Of a stretch of 64,000 bases of DNA, positions 47,163 to 58,894 are shown piece after piece. The position numbers and the translations under genes are program-made. Under the pieces are notes generated by a model that did no database searches, was not told the DNA's origin, and saw only the letters and a list, made by a program, of their open reading frames with translations. The stretch lies in contig NW_026570350.1 of assembly GCF_019649055.1 (NCBI RefSeq), forward strand, positions 248,001-312,000, in the 5' to 3' direction. This DNA comes from Paramacrobiotus metropolitanus (lineage: Eukaryota; Tardigrada; Eutardigrada; Parachela; Macrobiotidae). The stretch's first letter is position 1, and each line of letters begins with the position of its first letter.

Positions 47163-47745
47163 CCACCGTTTACCACCTTAGGCTCCTAATACCACCTTTC
47201 GTACCGCCTTTGGCTCCTAATACCACCTTTTGCACACCACGTTTGACTCCGCATACCACCATAACCTTTTTTTCAACTTTTAATAAAAATGATATAAAAA
47301 TGGTGTTGACTGTGGGCCATTTGCTGCGGCATTCGCATATGTCCTTTTCTACAAAAGAAGCCCGGCAGAGACATCGTATACCGGCAAGGTATTCGAAAAT
47401 GGATTTTAGAATAATTTGAGAAAAAAAGCTGCTTCCACTAAAAAGACGCACCGGAGGAGAAGCCCTGAGAATTACCAATCCGGGATTTTATTTCATATCG
47501 CTTTAGATGCGGGATTGTACGAAGCCCAGCGTGCAGATATGGATGTAGCTGCGCAATCTAGGTAATCATTCAGTTATTCCAGATATAAAAAATTAAAAAT
47601 GGATAGACACTTGCGGAAGTTAAGTATTAAACAAATGGTGGTATGCGGAGTCAAAAGTGGCCAAAAGGTGGTACTAGGAGCCAAAGGTGGTACGAAAGGT
47701 GGTATTAGGAGCCAAAGGTGGTATAAAGGTGGTATGCGGAGCCTT
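47163..47745. repeat. Inverted repeat with GGTGGTAYNAGGAGCCAAA subrepeats
   Basis: Left arm (about 47163-47262) and right arm (about 47632-47745) are reverse complements of about 100 bp. Each is made of short tandem units with core GGAGCCAAAGGTGGTA. The spacer is about 370 bp. Read as protein, both arms give GAKGGTKGGIRS, an effect of the repeat and not evidence of coding. Confidence 0.8.
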
Positions 47746-48243
47746 CAAAATTTTTACTCATGCCTTAAAATCAATAGGACAACGTGTCGCTGCTCTTAGA
47801 AAATAAAGATGTCGTTGAACAACAACCGAATTACGCCATAAAAACGGATACCGTTAAAAGCATTTCATTTTGGGATTCCACGATGCGAGGGTTCCCGTAA
47901 GATGGCTGCTACCTAAGTCTGGAGGAAGGGCTGCATTCGGAAAGTTAGGTGCGAGGTCGTTTGGTGCTGCCATGTGAGCAATATCTACCTTTAGCACCGC
48001 GTAATTGCCTTTTGCCAGCCAACCGGCCAAGGGAGATGATCGTGCTTTTGTGATTAAACTTAAAATCTTTTTACGTGTACCTTTTTACAGTGACCTTTAG
48101 CGGCTGAAAGAACGTTCGATTATACCGAAACCGAATAGCGGTATAACTGTGTATCTGTACATCTGGGGAAATTCAATGATTCTGTTATAAATTATTCGTA
48201 GGTTCAGTATGCAAATCTTACTTGGTCGTTTAGGCAAACCGGC

Positions 48244-49077
48244 CTAATCCGTTACTGTCAAAAACGCGTTCTGCACCAGCCATTCTTCCAGCACATCATC
48301 CGCCCGGAACCAGCAGCTATACCGGCCAGCGTCCTCCCGCTTCACCGACTCAATAATCAGCGCCATGTAGCACTTCCCCTCGATCGCTTTCTGCCACCAA
48401 ATCATACCTTTCCGACGCCGCACTACATGGCGCAGATGATCTGCGTAATTGGCTAGCAGGATGTCGTGATCGTTGGTCCACATAAACCGCGGCTCCAGAC
48501 CGCCGAACATACTGTCGAATCGCACACAGCAGCGCATCTCCACGCGCTCCCCGATCTTAGCGGTGACGTTCTTCATGGGCGGAGTGAAGAGCTGCTGCGC
48601 GGTGAACACAGCGCTGACGACATACCGCTGACTGACAAAGACCTCGGCCCCACTGTACCATCGGCATTCGTAGCGCCCGGTACTGGAGTGGCTGAAGTCC
48701 TTTAATGTGACAGTGAGGAAGGTGCTGTTGTGCGGATGTACTTTGAATCCAACCAGCGATCCGGTGGCGTTGGTACATCCACAAGCGGTGGCGCTGCGGC
48801 TCTTCTCCGGTCCACTGTCCGGCCTGGTGAATTCCATGTCATTCCAGCCGATCGCCGCGTGGCTGTTGCCGTCAGGACGCGTAGAACGGGTGTCGTGGCA
48901 GTGGAACGTTACCGGCGCTCGTTCCGCTGCCTTGATTAAGATGACATTGCGAAGGGCATACGGGTGCCAAGACGGATTGGTGAGGTTTCCTAGGTGTACT
49001 GACCCGCTCGGGTTTCTGAAACGGGCAGCATCTAGTCGCTCTAGGACTATAATGATAAAAATTTTAAAGTGCTTCAC
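48244..49077 (-). CDS. Immunoglobulin-domain protein, two Ig-like domains
   Basis: An open frame of 277 codons encodes two Ig-like domains. The first has VTFHCHD and the hallmark DFSHSSTGRYECRW. The second has VEMRCCVRF, RFMWTND and VKREDAGRYSCWF (D-x-G-x-Y-x-C). Extra paired cysteines (CGC at about residues 98-100) suggest further disulphides, so the protein should be extracellular. It ends FLTVTD with no TM segment or GPI-type tail. The first ten or so residues (MKHFKIFIII) are doubtful. The codons cover a good 3' splice site (TTATCATTATAG, exon from 49046), so the real N-terminus and signal peptide probably lie in an upstream exon I could not identify. Role, such as adhesion or recognition, is unknown. 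Confidence 0.72.
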   Translation of the reverse strand: MKHFKIFIIIVLERLDAARFRNPSGSVHLGNLTNPSWHPYALRNVILIKAAERAPVTFHCHDTRSTRPDGNSHAAIGWNDMEFTRPDSGPEKSRSATACGCTNATGSLVGFKVHPHNSTFLTVTLKDFSHSSTGRYECRWYSGAEVFVSQRYVVSAVFTAQQLFTPPMKNVTAKIGERVEMRCCVRFDSMFGGLEPRFMWTNDHDILLANYADHLRHVVRRRKGMIWWQKAIEGKCYMALIIESVKREDAGRYSCWFRADDVLEEWLVQNAFLTVTD

Positions 49078-49761
49078 AAAGTATTTTTTTGAGGTATGTT
49101 ACAGTGCGCACTGCGCATCCGCCTGCAGTTTCTGGAAAAAAATAATGTCAGTATGAATTCAATTATTCAAGTATTCCTTTTAAAAAGCGCGAATTTGTTT
49201 CTTGAGCTGATACAGGTCAACAACCGTTAAACGATCACAAATGGAAATTCACTGCAGAATATCTACGCTAATTTATATGGTGCCACTACAGTTTGTGACG
49301 TCGTAGCTGGCCCTATTGAACGGTTCAGACGGCGGCGATCCTCCAAATACTTACACAAAATTTTAACGAAACGAGAAACCCAACTGTGTTCGTCTGTGTT
49401 GTGAAAAATTGTATAATCAAGAGACATCAGCTGTACGTACCAACGCACGTACGTACTAACCGAAATGATTTAGCCCAGTGTTTATTGACATACAGAGTAC
49501 TATTACGTTTGGACACAGTACAGTAATATGTAAATACGGGTTCTTAAGTTAAATGCGTATTACAAAGTTTTTTAATAGAATTTGTTCCACAAGCCAAATC
49601 AAAGTAAATTACCTGTTGCCTGCTACTAGTACTTACTTTCTTCCCGGCTCAACCATCTCTTAGCGGGGCAAGCCATAGTATGACACACAGCAAAGGTGAC
49701 AATAAAATGAAAGAAAATCTCCATTCTGGTTTTTCCTTTGCGATAACAGAGCGTTGAATAT

Positions 49762-50417
49762 CAGGGGCTATTCGAGACCCCCATCGACCATGTACTATTT
49801 TTTTAAGCCAATTCTGACCACGTATTAATGATCAGCGAATTTTTTTGAACTAGAAAGTATTTTTTGAAATTTTTTTCGGAACCAAAAAATTCTGACTGCC
49901 AGTCCCCTAAGCCCCCCACAGTATCCTTGGCGGTAGCAATGGGACCAGGGTGCAAAAATTTTATTTTCGTTTTGTTTTCACTGTTTATAGGTAATTCAAT
50001 AACGCTGAATTCGAATTTGATGTTAAAAATTTATTTTGAGCTGAGCACGAAAAGATTTACGTAAAAACAAACAAGTATTTGCACAACTCAGGTGACATCG
50101 CTTATCGACATTCTTCTCAGCCAAAGGTTCTTCCACACTGTTTATATCAGTTTTTAACATCAAATTCGAGTTCAGCGTTATTGATTTACCTAGAAACAGT
50201 GAAAACAAAACGAAAATAAAATTTTTGCCCCTTGTCCCATTGCTACCGCCCAGGATACTGTGGGGGGCTTAGGGGACTGGCAGTCAGAATTTTTTTGTTC
50301 CGAAAAAAATTTTAAAAAATATTTTCTAGATCAGAAAAATTTGCTGATCATTAATACGTGGTCAGATTTGGCTTAAAAAAATAGTACATGGTCGATGGGG
50401 GTCTCGAATAGCCCCTG
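49762..50417. mobile_element. Palindromic hAT-type non-autonomous element with 8-bp TSD
   Basis: Two arms of about 267 bp (49762-50029 and 50151-50417) are imperfect reverse complements around a 120 bp centre. Ends are CAGGGGCTATTCGAG and its complement. The octamer TTGAATAT directly flanks both ends (49754-49761 and 50418-50425). An 8 bp target-site duplication plus CAGGG-type termini is the established mark of the hAT superfamily. There is no transposase. ORFs in the arms mirror each other and are artefacts. Confidence 0.85.
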
Positions 50418-50464
50418 TTGAATATTATCTGCTTTTTAAACGTTTATTACTTACTGGAAGAGCC

Positions 50465-50490
50465 GTTGTTGTTGTTGTTGTTGTTGTTGA
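50465..50490. repeat. (GTT)n microsatellite
   Basis: About eight GTT trinucleotides just outside the hAT-type element. Confidence 0.9.
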
Positions 50491-51672
50491 ATAAACATAC
50501 AGCGTAGTCCTTTCAAGGACCATTGCTCCAACAAATATAAAATTACAAGCCCAGCACGGATGAATATTGGCCGATGACTATTAGAAACTAAGTACAGAGT
50601 AATTCCAAGGATGTGTTGCTTTGCGGTCGCTTACAGACTGTCATAATATTAAGGGGATGGCTATGATGGCTTTAATTCTAAAATGCCGTTTTGCAAAAAA
50701 GAAACCGCTATATAGATCGAAGACCGCTCTGTTAGATGGCAGAAAGACCGAAGTGACAGGATTGCGGGGTTATGAAATATGAATTTTTAAGTTAACTTAG
50801 TAAGCGGAGTAACGGTGGAAGCAGTGACTTGCTCGGCTCACCATTACGTACGCATATACGAGTTTGCGCATATTCAATGAAAGCAATGGGGAGCAAAGAT
50901 TTGTGATCTACATCTTTTGTTTTACTGACAGCCATAAATCGAGCACTGGTAGAAGAGGAGCAGCGCAAACGTAATAAAATCTATTTTACATATTTTATGT
51001 AATTTATATATATTTTACCTAAAAAACTATCTAACTTATGTTTTATTACTGCTTTGCTCTGAGTGCAGTACAAATGTTGTGTACGTTTTAATATTATGCT
51101 CTTCCCCGAGATAAGCGAGTGCGCGAGTATGATGTCATTTGTATGATGTCATCGGGAATGCCTACGGGCGTGTTCTTCCCATGCTTTTTAGTTATCTGAT
51201 ACGCGTTCTGTCTTTGCAACGGACAGATTCTTTAGATTAAAATGTATTCTACATATTTTATGTAACTTATATATATATATTTTACCTAAAAACTATCTAA
51301 CACATATTTTATTACTATTTTTACTCTTCTCTGAGTGCAATTCAAGTTCAGTATACACAATAATATTAGGCCCTTCCCCGATTAAACGTGTCTTTTGCTT
51401 AGATTTCGGACAGTGGGCGTGCATGACAACACAATTCTAACTGTATCCATTATATCACCAGATTGTACAGATCTTCATTGCGTTTATGTCAACGCAACCT
51501 ACCAATAAGCTCGCACTCCCACATTGTGCCCCGCCCACGTTAGCTGTTGCGGGAATAAATACAGTTCCCTGCGCCTAGGCACAGCACAGGCATGGCTGCC
51601 AAGTGCAGACGAAAACTGTCCAATAAGGGTCATCGTTAGCCCATCCACATTTTACACCCGTTCATATGGATC
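50491..51672. other. Intergenic, no gene seen
   Basis: An AT-rich region with two similar segments, about 50980-51110 and 51240-51380, that share TTACATATTTTATGTAA and TTTTACCTAAAAA-type blocks in the same order. This is probably an old local duplication. It leads into the RING gene promoter. Confidence 0.5.
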
Positions 51673-51680
51673 TATAAAAG
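51673..51680 (+). promoter_or_regulatory. TATA box of the RING gene
   Basis: TATAAAAG lies 59 bp before the ATG at 51739. That ATG has an excellent Kozak context (GCCGCCATGG), so core promoter and start support each other. Confidence 0.6.
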
Positions 51681-51738
51681 CTTCTGCACGGAATTAATTT
51701 TTACGATTTTTCTCATTTTTTGAAAAAATTTTGCCGCC

Positions 51739-52965
51739 ATGGCATCGTCAGCTCTTGTTGCAAGGCTATGTGCAGCCATGCTGTATTTATTCCGCATCGA
51801 AGACAGCCGCCCGCCCACGGGTTACGTTTCCCGCAGGGAAGCGCTCTCCCGTGTGCGGGAGCGCCTTGGACGCCGGGTTAAGAAGCGCACTTTCCATCGG
51901 GTACTGTCGAGTACCTTTCGAGGGCTGTTCAGTCGTACTGGAGATGGAGATCTGGAGGACATCGCCCCGCCGGATCCGGCGGCTTGTCCTCCGACGCTAC
52001 ACGTCGGCCGCGGGCATCAAACCCGTTCGCGCCCCCCGGACTCGCCTCCAACTGATGCCGTTCCGTTCGCAGATCCGCCTCCGACTGACGACATTCCGTT
52101 CGATGATCCGTCGTTGGCCCCCGTACCGGCAGATCCGTCGGATGCCCCCCAGCCGGTAGTTTGGGATGATGGCGCCGAAATGTCAGTTTCGCCCCTCCCG
52201 AAGAACCTCCATCCCCGGCCCCGTCCGTGGAAATCATCGATGTGATTTCACCACCGGACGATCCTTTCCTCTGTTACGGGTACCAGACACCCGTTAGTGA
52301 ATCCCGGGCTCCTTCGCCCTTTCGGGAAGCCTTCGCGGATTTCACCCCGTTGTCGTGGTTGATGGAATGGATGTCACCTTCACCGCCAGGCTCTCCGGAG
52401 TTCTCGCCTCCGAAACTCAGGCCACGCCCAGCTGCCGTGGAGGCTGTTCCATCCTCCCCGGATCCCCGGCCGCCGAACAGCCCAGTACCGGGGCCCTCGC
52501 ACGTGTGGCAAAGCCCCGTTCCCGGGCCGTCATGGGGCCCAGCAGCATCGCCATCGTCCCGATCACCGGCAGCCCCGCACCTGTATCGCGTAGCACCATT
52601 GCCGTCTAGCTCCGCGTCCCCGGCCCTATACCGCGCAGCGCCGTTGCCGCAGCCGTTGTCTCCGTTGCAACCCCCACCACCGCAGCCGCTGCCTCCGCCA
52701 CCGCCGCAAGCGCTGCCTCCGCCAACGCCGCAAGCGCTGCCTCCGCCATCACCGCAAGCGCTGCCTCCGGCACACCAGCCGCCCCAAGTGCCCCGTCTGT
52801 TGGGACCTCATGGAAGAGGTCCTTTCACGCCCAGGCGGACATTTTGTCACCGGAACGTGCGGGCACGTCTTCTGCAACGACTGCATTGTCCCGCAGTATG
52901 GCAAAGACTGCCCCTTGTGCAAGAAGCGTATCCTCAAGCGGGCTTGCCGGCGCTTGTTCATATAA
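51739..52965 (+). CDS. RNF4-like RING-finger (SUMO-targeted ubiquitin ligase) gene with frame breaks
   Basis: A perfect Kozak ATG and TATA box open the gene. Three coding-like segments follow in different frames. (1) 51739 to about 52170: basic N-terminus, then acidic/proline-rich. (2) About 52180-52780, another frame: PSVEIIDVISPPDD, whose VEIIDV resembles a SUMO-interacting motif, then a long Pro-rich tract with QALPPP repeats. (3) 52783-52965, back in the first frame: a C3HC4 RING with CPVC, GTCGHVFC, NDC and CPLC, ending RLFI-stop directly after it. A C-terminal RING preceded by SIM-like motifs is the RNF4 layout: an E3 ligase that ubiquitinates SUMO-modified nuclear proteins. The two frame changes compensate. 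They may be sequencing errors in GC-rich low-complexity DNA, unseen introns, or real damage. The Pro-rich frame continuing past 52780 misses the RING. Confidence 0.6.
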
Positions 52966-53649
52966 GACTGTCGGCTGCCCGCCTGCCATCGCCGCCCGTC
53001 TTCTTGTCTGCCCTACCGCCGTCCGTCTTCCTGTCTGCCCACCGCCGCGCGCCTGTCTATCCATCGTTCTCTGTTGGCGTCTGTACTTTTTCCTATTTTT
53101 TGCTATTTTTTCTATTGCTTTTTTCTATTTCCTCATTTCATTTCAATGCAAAGATTGTCGATTTGCTAGGTTTTCTAACTACCTTCAACATCTGAAGCGC
53201 TTGACTGCAGCTTTTTCTGTGTGGGTTTTTGTTTCGTTGCCGTTGTTGTCTGCGTCGCGATAAAATGGGTTTTCATCAATAAAATTCCTTGCTGAATTTG
53301 CACAGCTCGCATTCACTTACATTATTTACTACAGAAGTATATGTAATACAATATATAATATTTATATAAGAAACAACATTACGCAGTAAATAATACACAT
53401 AACATCATTTGCATATTAAGTACGCTACTTGCCACAAAAGGGCAGTGAAATTGAGTGCGTACTATGTATCAAACTACCAATGCACTATAATTACGAAAAT
53501 CAGCAAAAATAACGAATGAAACAGTTAGTCCAGTGTCAGACTGCTAGAGCATCTGCGTGCAGGTTTACAATTCATGTTTATCATTAATATTTAATACTAA
53601 TAATTATGTACGTTATTTATTTTGAAGACGACTCTGTCTGTCTGTACTA

Positions 53650-53829
53650 TTGTAGTGCGACAATGGTAACACATAAATCAGCGCATGTACAAGCTTGTCC
53701 CATGATTTTGGTTGAATTAGCACAGTGACAAAATACAAATTCGCGGATTGTGCCAAAACACCATATTGCGGGGCGGCGCACTACGCTATTCACTATTAAC
53801 ATGCATTCGACATCGCTGGTGCATGCCAA
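53650..53829 (-). other. Possible cysteine-rich exon (EB-module-like)
   Basis: A minus-strand frame has eight cysteines in 60 codons (CTSDVEC, WCFG, FCHC, ACTC, DLC). The spacing is loosely like the EB modules of extracellular worm and arthropod proteins. An acceptor-like GCACCAG lies near its start. There is no signal peptide and no partner exon, so this is weak. Confidence 0.22.
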
Positions 53830-54206
53830 ATATTAGCCAAAATTATGTACTTTCGATGTAAAGTAAAAAAACAGTATTATTTCCTATTTGTTTTAATTAT
53901 AAATTTTGAAAGGAGTAAATTTGCCATTGTGGTAGACATAGTGCGGTAGCGATCGCTAATAGCGTTTTATTGCACTAACATACAGGCTACTTTTACACTT
54001 GTAATCGAAATTACGGAATAAGATTGCGCGGTGTTAGATGTACAGCAGCATAAACTTTTTTCAGCCAACTGCTGATTGATACTGGCTTAACGATATTTGA
54101 TCACATAAATAATGCTATTTGGCTTAAGTAGCTGACTAATGAAGTGCATATACCCGGTATGATTCTATTATGACTGCATAATATAATCTGTCTCGACGTA
54201 TTACAG

Positions 54207-54431
54207 ACGGGCTTCAAGTGGATTCAAGGTGCCGACGGCAACGGCCGTTGCGACGTTAATGTCGAATGGTAAATCTTACTTTATTAAAGTAATGCAGCTA
54301 ATCGGCTTAAATACTCATACGCCTAAATACAAAATCTAGTCTGCAGCGGGCATGACAATGTTATTATAGTTAATGGTTACGGCTGTGCGCTCCCCGACAA
54401 AACAAAGCGCCACACATTACAACATTCGTAA
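54207..54431 (+). other. Pair of phase-compatible mini-exons, unknown gene
   Basis: A 62 bp exon-like piece (TATTACAG acceptor at 54206, TG|GTAAAT donor after 54268) encodes TGFKWIQGADGNGRCDVNVE. It joins in phase to 54347-54431 (GTCTGCAG acceptor), which continues CGHDNVIIVNGYGCALPDK to a stop. The joined peptide is Cys/Gly-rich and secreted-looking. No upstream exon was found and chance is possible. Confidence 0.28.
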
Positions 54432-54499
54432 TTTCCAGGGTGTTGTGGCAATGGTGTACAATTTTTTACTTTCTGCAACAATTTTCGGTCATACTTCAA

Positions 54500-57400
54500 C
54501 CACATCTCCAATTTAAGCCAACCCATCACTCACGCAACTGGCGGAGATTGTTACGCTTATTTTTATAAGCAAAACATTTTATTACTTTTATAATACCACT
54601 GACCACACGAAAACGCACAGAAATGCAGTACATCAATCACGTCCGCTATTAAGCCGAAAAACCATTATACTGTAATATGAATGCAGACTTATGCAGTTTA
54701 CTACAGTAAATAGAATTTCTAAAATCGTTATTGGTACAGCTTTAACAATACAATAATTATGAGAAACATAGTTTTGTTGGCACTAAACAGCGCAAAGATT
54801 TGTAGTAAAAAATAGCGCATAACTTGTAGAGTAAAAACCATTAAAAACTTTTAACTGGAAGGCTTTTTAAGGCCCAACTCCCTGTGCTCTTGCCACTCGA
54901 CACGTCCTATTTTCACTCACATAGCATTCACAAAACTGATTTTTGATTATGTCGAATTGGTGTCTGGATGAGCGCTTGTCAAATGCTTGCCAACCGTTAC
55001 CACCTTCTTTAATAATTTTTGGCCACTCTCTATTAGTAAGTTTCCCATTTTCCTGCTCGGCATCAACGAACTCGGCAGAGAATATACCTGTGCGATACCG
55101 CCCCGTTAGTGTTGCACATAAAATTATGCAGCGTAATGCATGCTAAGAAGACGTATTCGCTACCTTCGGTGTGTATTCCTTCAGGTTATGATAATCAGTT
55201 CACAGGTTACATCATAATGATATTAAGTTAAGAGTATCACCACACGTAGAGTTTTACACTCAAATATAGTGATGCTGAGAAAATCAGCCACTGGCCAATA
55301 TATTCTGCAGTGTTGCAAAAGAAAGAGAAGTCCGTCCCTTCCTCCTACAACATCGACTTACCAAAAAATTTTCTGTTGTACAACATTTTTTCTCACATCT
55401 TGCCGACGTCCATACTTCTTGAGAATTAAAACAAAGAAAATGTTACAACAAATTCACCTCTCGTGCATACTTTTTTTCTACGATTGTTGTAAGATTCCTA
55501 TTGTATTTTCCAAAATACAACTAAAGTACTGGCCTAGCATTCCTGTATCAGCGATGAAGACGAGTATAATTTCAACTTTGACAACCGAGAAAGCTGTAAC
55601 GCGCAAGAAATTTGCAGAAAGGCCGCTAAGCCAAAATACCGGGCGCTAATTCTTTCGGTTGCTCACATCCATGTTGTATAATACTTTAAAGCGATGTTGC
55701 GTGCACGGGAAAAAAACACGTATATGTGGCTACATGCACGGCAATTTTATTTGAAGCTTTTTCACGTTTACGTATGGGTTGATTGAGAATGTTTTTCCTC
55801 ATTTTCCGAATTCGACTGTGACACAAGTGTTTTTTTTCCTTTTTGCTGCGTCTAGTTTCCGAGCTTTCGCGCTCTAAACGGAAGTGCTCTTAACAAACAA
55901 AAAATGGATATGCGCTGCTTGCGAAGGCGTGGCTTTATTAACAAAGGCATTGGCCGTGACCTTTTAGCTCAACAGGGCAGTCTAGCTTTCGAGTGTGTTG
56001 CATTGGCATTGTCCCCAAGCTGCGCTCTCGTTCCTCGTGGATGCATATAATTATATTAAAATCTCCAAATATACTGTACAAGTAGTGCAGCCGCTGGTTC
56101 TCTTTTGGAAATCTCTTGTCTGCTTGACATTAAATAGTTGGTACGTACATATTGCGCCCATATTCGCCTTTAATTAGCAATTCCTTGAAAGAACTAAAAA
56201 AACTTTTCCTTCTACCATTGCACAATAGAATTACGGAAAAATGTACAGTATTTACTATGTACAAAAACTTACTATGAACAGTACTTACTATGTACAACAA
56301 AAAATTCGCAGTACTACAGTACTTTTCTGCATTTTCGTTGAGAAGTTAGATATGTGAGTCCAGTTTCCCGAGTAATTATGTAGAAAATGGTGAAATAAAA
56401 AAATTTCCAAAAATGTTATATTTGTAATAAATTAATTAAAACAAAATAAACTACTCTCGCTCACAGCCAACACCCATCCCCAAACGCCTTGCACGCAGTT
56501 AAACCCAAAAGGTCACCCGTGAACGCAGCTGTAATGAATATCTTATTCTACGTAATTCGTATAATTATAATGCTTATCTTTAGCGCTGCATATACCGTCC
56601 TCACAGTGAGCTGGTAAAATGAAACGTAGATACTGTGCTCTTCGGCAAATCACTAATTTTCAGGACTATTTGGGCTATATTGTAGACTAATTTGTAATGG
56701 TATCATTTGTTTTTTTTTGTGAAAAAACATGGAATCACCGCATGTTATGCTTTCCTTGCTACGTAAAATAGGCGCAATGGAGTAATTGGTCTAACGCGTT
56801 GGGTCGGGGCTAAAGGCTCGGGCGTGGCTAAAGTGCGGCAGTTAACAGCGAACTCGGCCATAGCGCTTACTGGGTAAACATGGCTTGAGCCAAACAAACC
56901 CAGTAGCAGACAATCTGAGGCGTTGTAGTCAAGTGGGAGCAAAGTTATGGCGAACATTTTACGAAAACTTTTATATTAAACACCTAGTACGCCATCAGTT
57001 GAATATAAAAGAAATATATTTGCCGTACATTTTTATGCATTCGCAAAGTGAAAAAACTCAATATCTTGACAATGCGCAGTGTACCAAAATGGTACTTGTT
57101 AGCACTAGTTAAGTCCGTAGTGCGTAGTTTGCGTCCGGTGGGATAGAGGGCGAGGGCTTAAACCAATCACTCCGTGCAACATAAACTCATGCGATATTTG
57201 TTCAAATAAAATGTTGCTAGTTAACTTAAGTAATTAGTTAACGAGTGTCTTAAGCACTCGGTCTATTTATTGCGTACTTCACTTGCAGCGGCAGGCTAAT
57301 CGGATTAGCTGTAATGACTCCCGTGGATTAGCTTAAGTACTCGCACTCAAACGTATGATGTGTATCTACACAGTAATAATATGGCTCTTCTCTGCCGTAC

Positions 57401-57640
57401 ACTTCTCTGTCTTTTGGCGGAACCGTGAAAGAGGCCGTCGGCGGTGAACGTTGCGAGGTAAATATGCCATGCCGCACACAACATCTTATTGTTAATATGT
57501 AACTTGTTCATATTAATCGGCTTTTGCCGACTTAAGAACAGGCTGATATCTGTGTGTATAAATAAAACCCGCATTTGCTGTGCCGTGCGCCTAATCTGCC
57601 GCGTGTACATTTGTTGTACCATGGCTAATCATACACTAAT
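54500..57640. other. Gene-poor, AT-rich
   Basis: The longest ORF (55269-55649, 126 codons) has no domain and a composition like its surroundings. A run of ACTTACTATG and TACAGTA-type short repeats lies at about 56240-56330. Nothing else can be supported. Confidence 0.45.
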
Positions 57641-57654
57641 CATACACTTCGTGA

Positions 57655-57790
57655 TAGCAATGAAATTCTCTCTCTGTACTCCTGCAGTCAGCAACCGATG
57701 TACGTTCCAATCTTTAACGAAGTAGGTAAACATTGCTGCCTTCCGTCCGTTTCCTGGTGTGCAACTGTGAACGGCCAATGCGCACCCATA
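57655..57790 (-). repeat. Dispersed repeat family, copy 1
   Basis: The minus strand contains ATGTTTACCTACTTCGTTAA, followed by a match to the segment at about 58900-58985. It is one of three related copies within 1.7 kb; the third (about 59190-59290) is in the opposite orientation. Peptides read from them share ALFAYFVKD-like strings, which suggests a decayed coding element, perhaps TE-derived. Confidence 0.45.
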
Positions 57791-58894
57791 GCGCTTGCTT
57801 CACACACCCGGTTTCCAGTGCCGTAAAAAACTGATGCTTATCAAATTGTAACATTTGTCACAATTTACAAATATTATAGATTCTACCGCAATATTAATCA
57901 TCGGTTCTGATTTTCAAATACTAATGGTCATTTTTTGCCGTAAATGTGGTTAAATCTGTATGTATTCTAATTATTTTGTAAAAATCGTTTCTTTAGAAAA
58001 TGTAGCAGGAAGGTTTGTTCAACATAATACAGGAGCCGGCATTGGGTACAGTAGTATTAATAGTATTGCTCAGGCTTTCATAACACAGTACGAAGCTCAA
58101 GGCAAAACATTTATCTTTCAGAAAAACAGTTTTACCCCGTTTAGAAGCAGAATTATTTTGCCTAGTTACGAGTTTGCTATTTTTACTTCAGAAGTACACT
58201 GTGCTGTAAACTGTATAATGTCGACACTGGGCAATGAGCATCGAGCAGTTGCGCATTTCACACAAGGCTCGTTAAACATATGTGTAAAAAAGCGGACGGA
58301 AGACAGCTTTGTTTAATCTTCCAATAATTATGACTGGCGGCCATCATTTCTAAGCGGCTGATTAAAGACCGCTGCTATCACGTAGTGTAGTGTTGTGCCT
58401 TGGTTGTATTGCCTTAACTGTGTTAAGCATAAACGGCCAGCATGGAACCGTAAAAAAGCGCCGTTTAAATGTTATATTATTCGTATCTTCAATAAAAAAT
58501 GTCACAATTTTGAAATACATGCAAAAATCACAAATCATCACATTTGTTAGCATCTAAGTACTCCTTACTTATTTATTTTAATTTTGAGTGTAAAACCACG
58601 CGTCATGCACAGGTTTACTGTAATGGTGTAATTATTTAATAACGGATTTGTGCTTGGCATGCTCGTATTGGAAAAGTCTATTACAGTAATTATATAAAAC
58701 TGATTTTGGAAAGATTATTAGTACTTATAAAAACATTCTCCATTGTTATAATCACTAGGTTAAGACATTATACTATGTTGGCTTAAAGCAACATTTCCAT
58801 TTTTCGACAATTTGTATCTTTACTCAGTATGATAAGGTTATGGCAAAATAAATCTGAGATAGAACTGCGGCGCTCGCCTTTGTTCTCTTTAAAC

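Noticed and set aside
49864-50208. Pair of ORFs sharing GKSITLNSNLMLK-type peptide on both strands
   Set aside because: They are the two arms of the palindromic hAT-type element, not genes.
55269-55649. 126-codon plus-strand ORF
   Set aside because: No family resemblance and low-complexity hydrophobic patches. Not enough evidence for a gene.
57960-58316. 118-codon plus-strand ORF
   Set aside because: Neither domain, signal peptide nor splice support. Within chance expectation for this length of AT-rich DNA.
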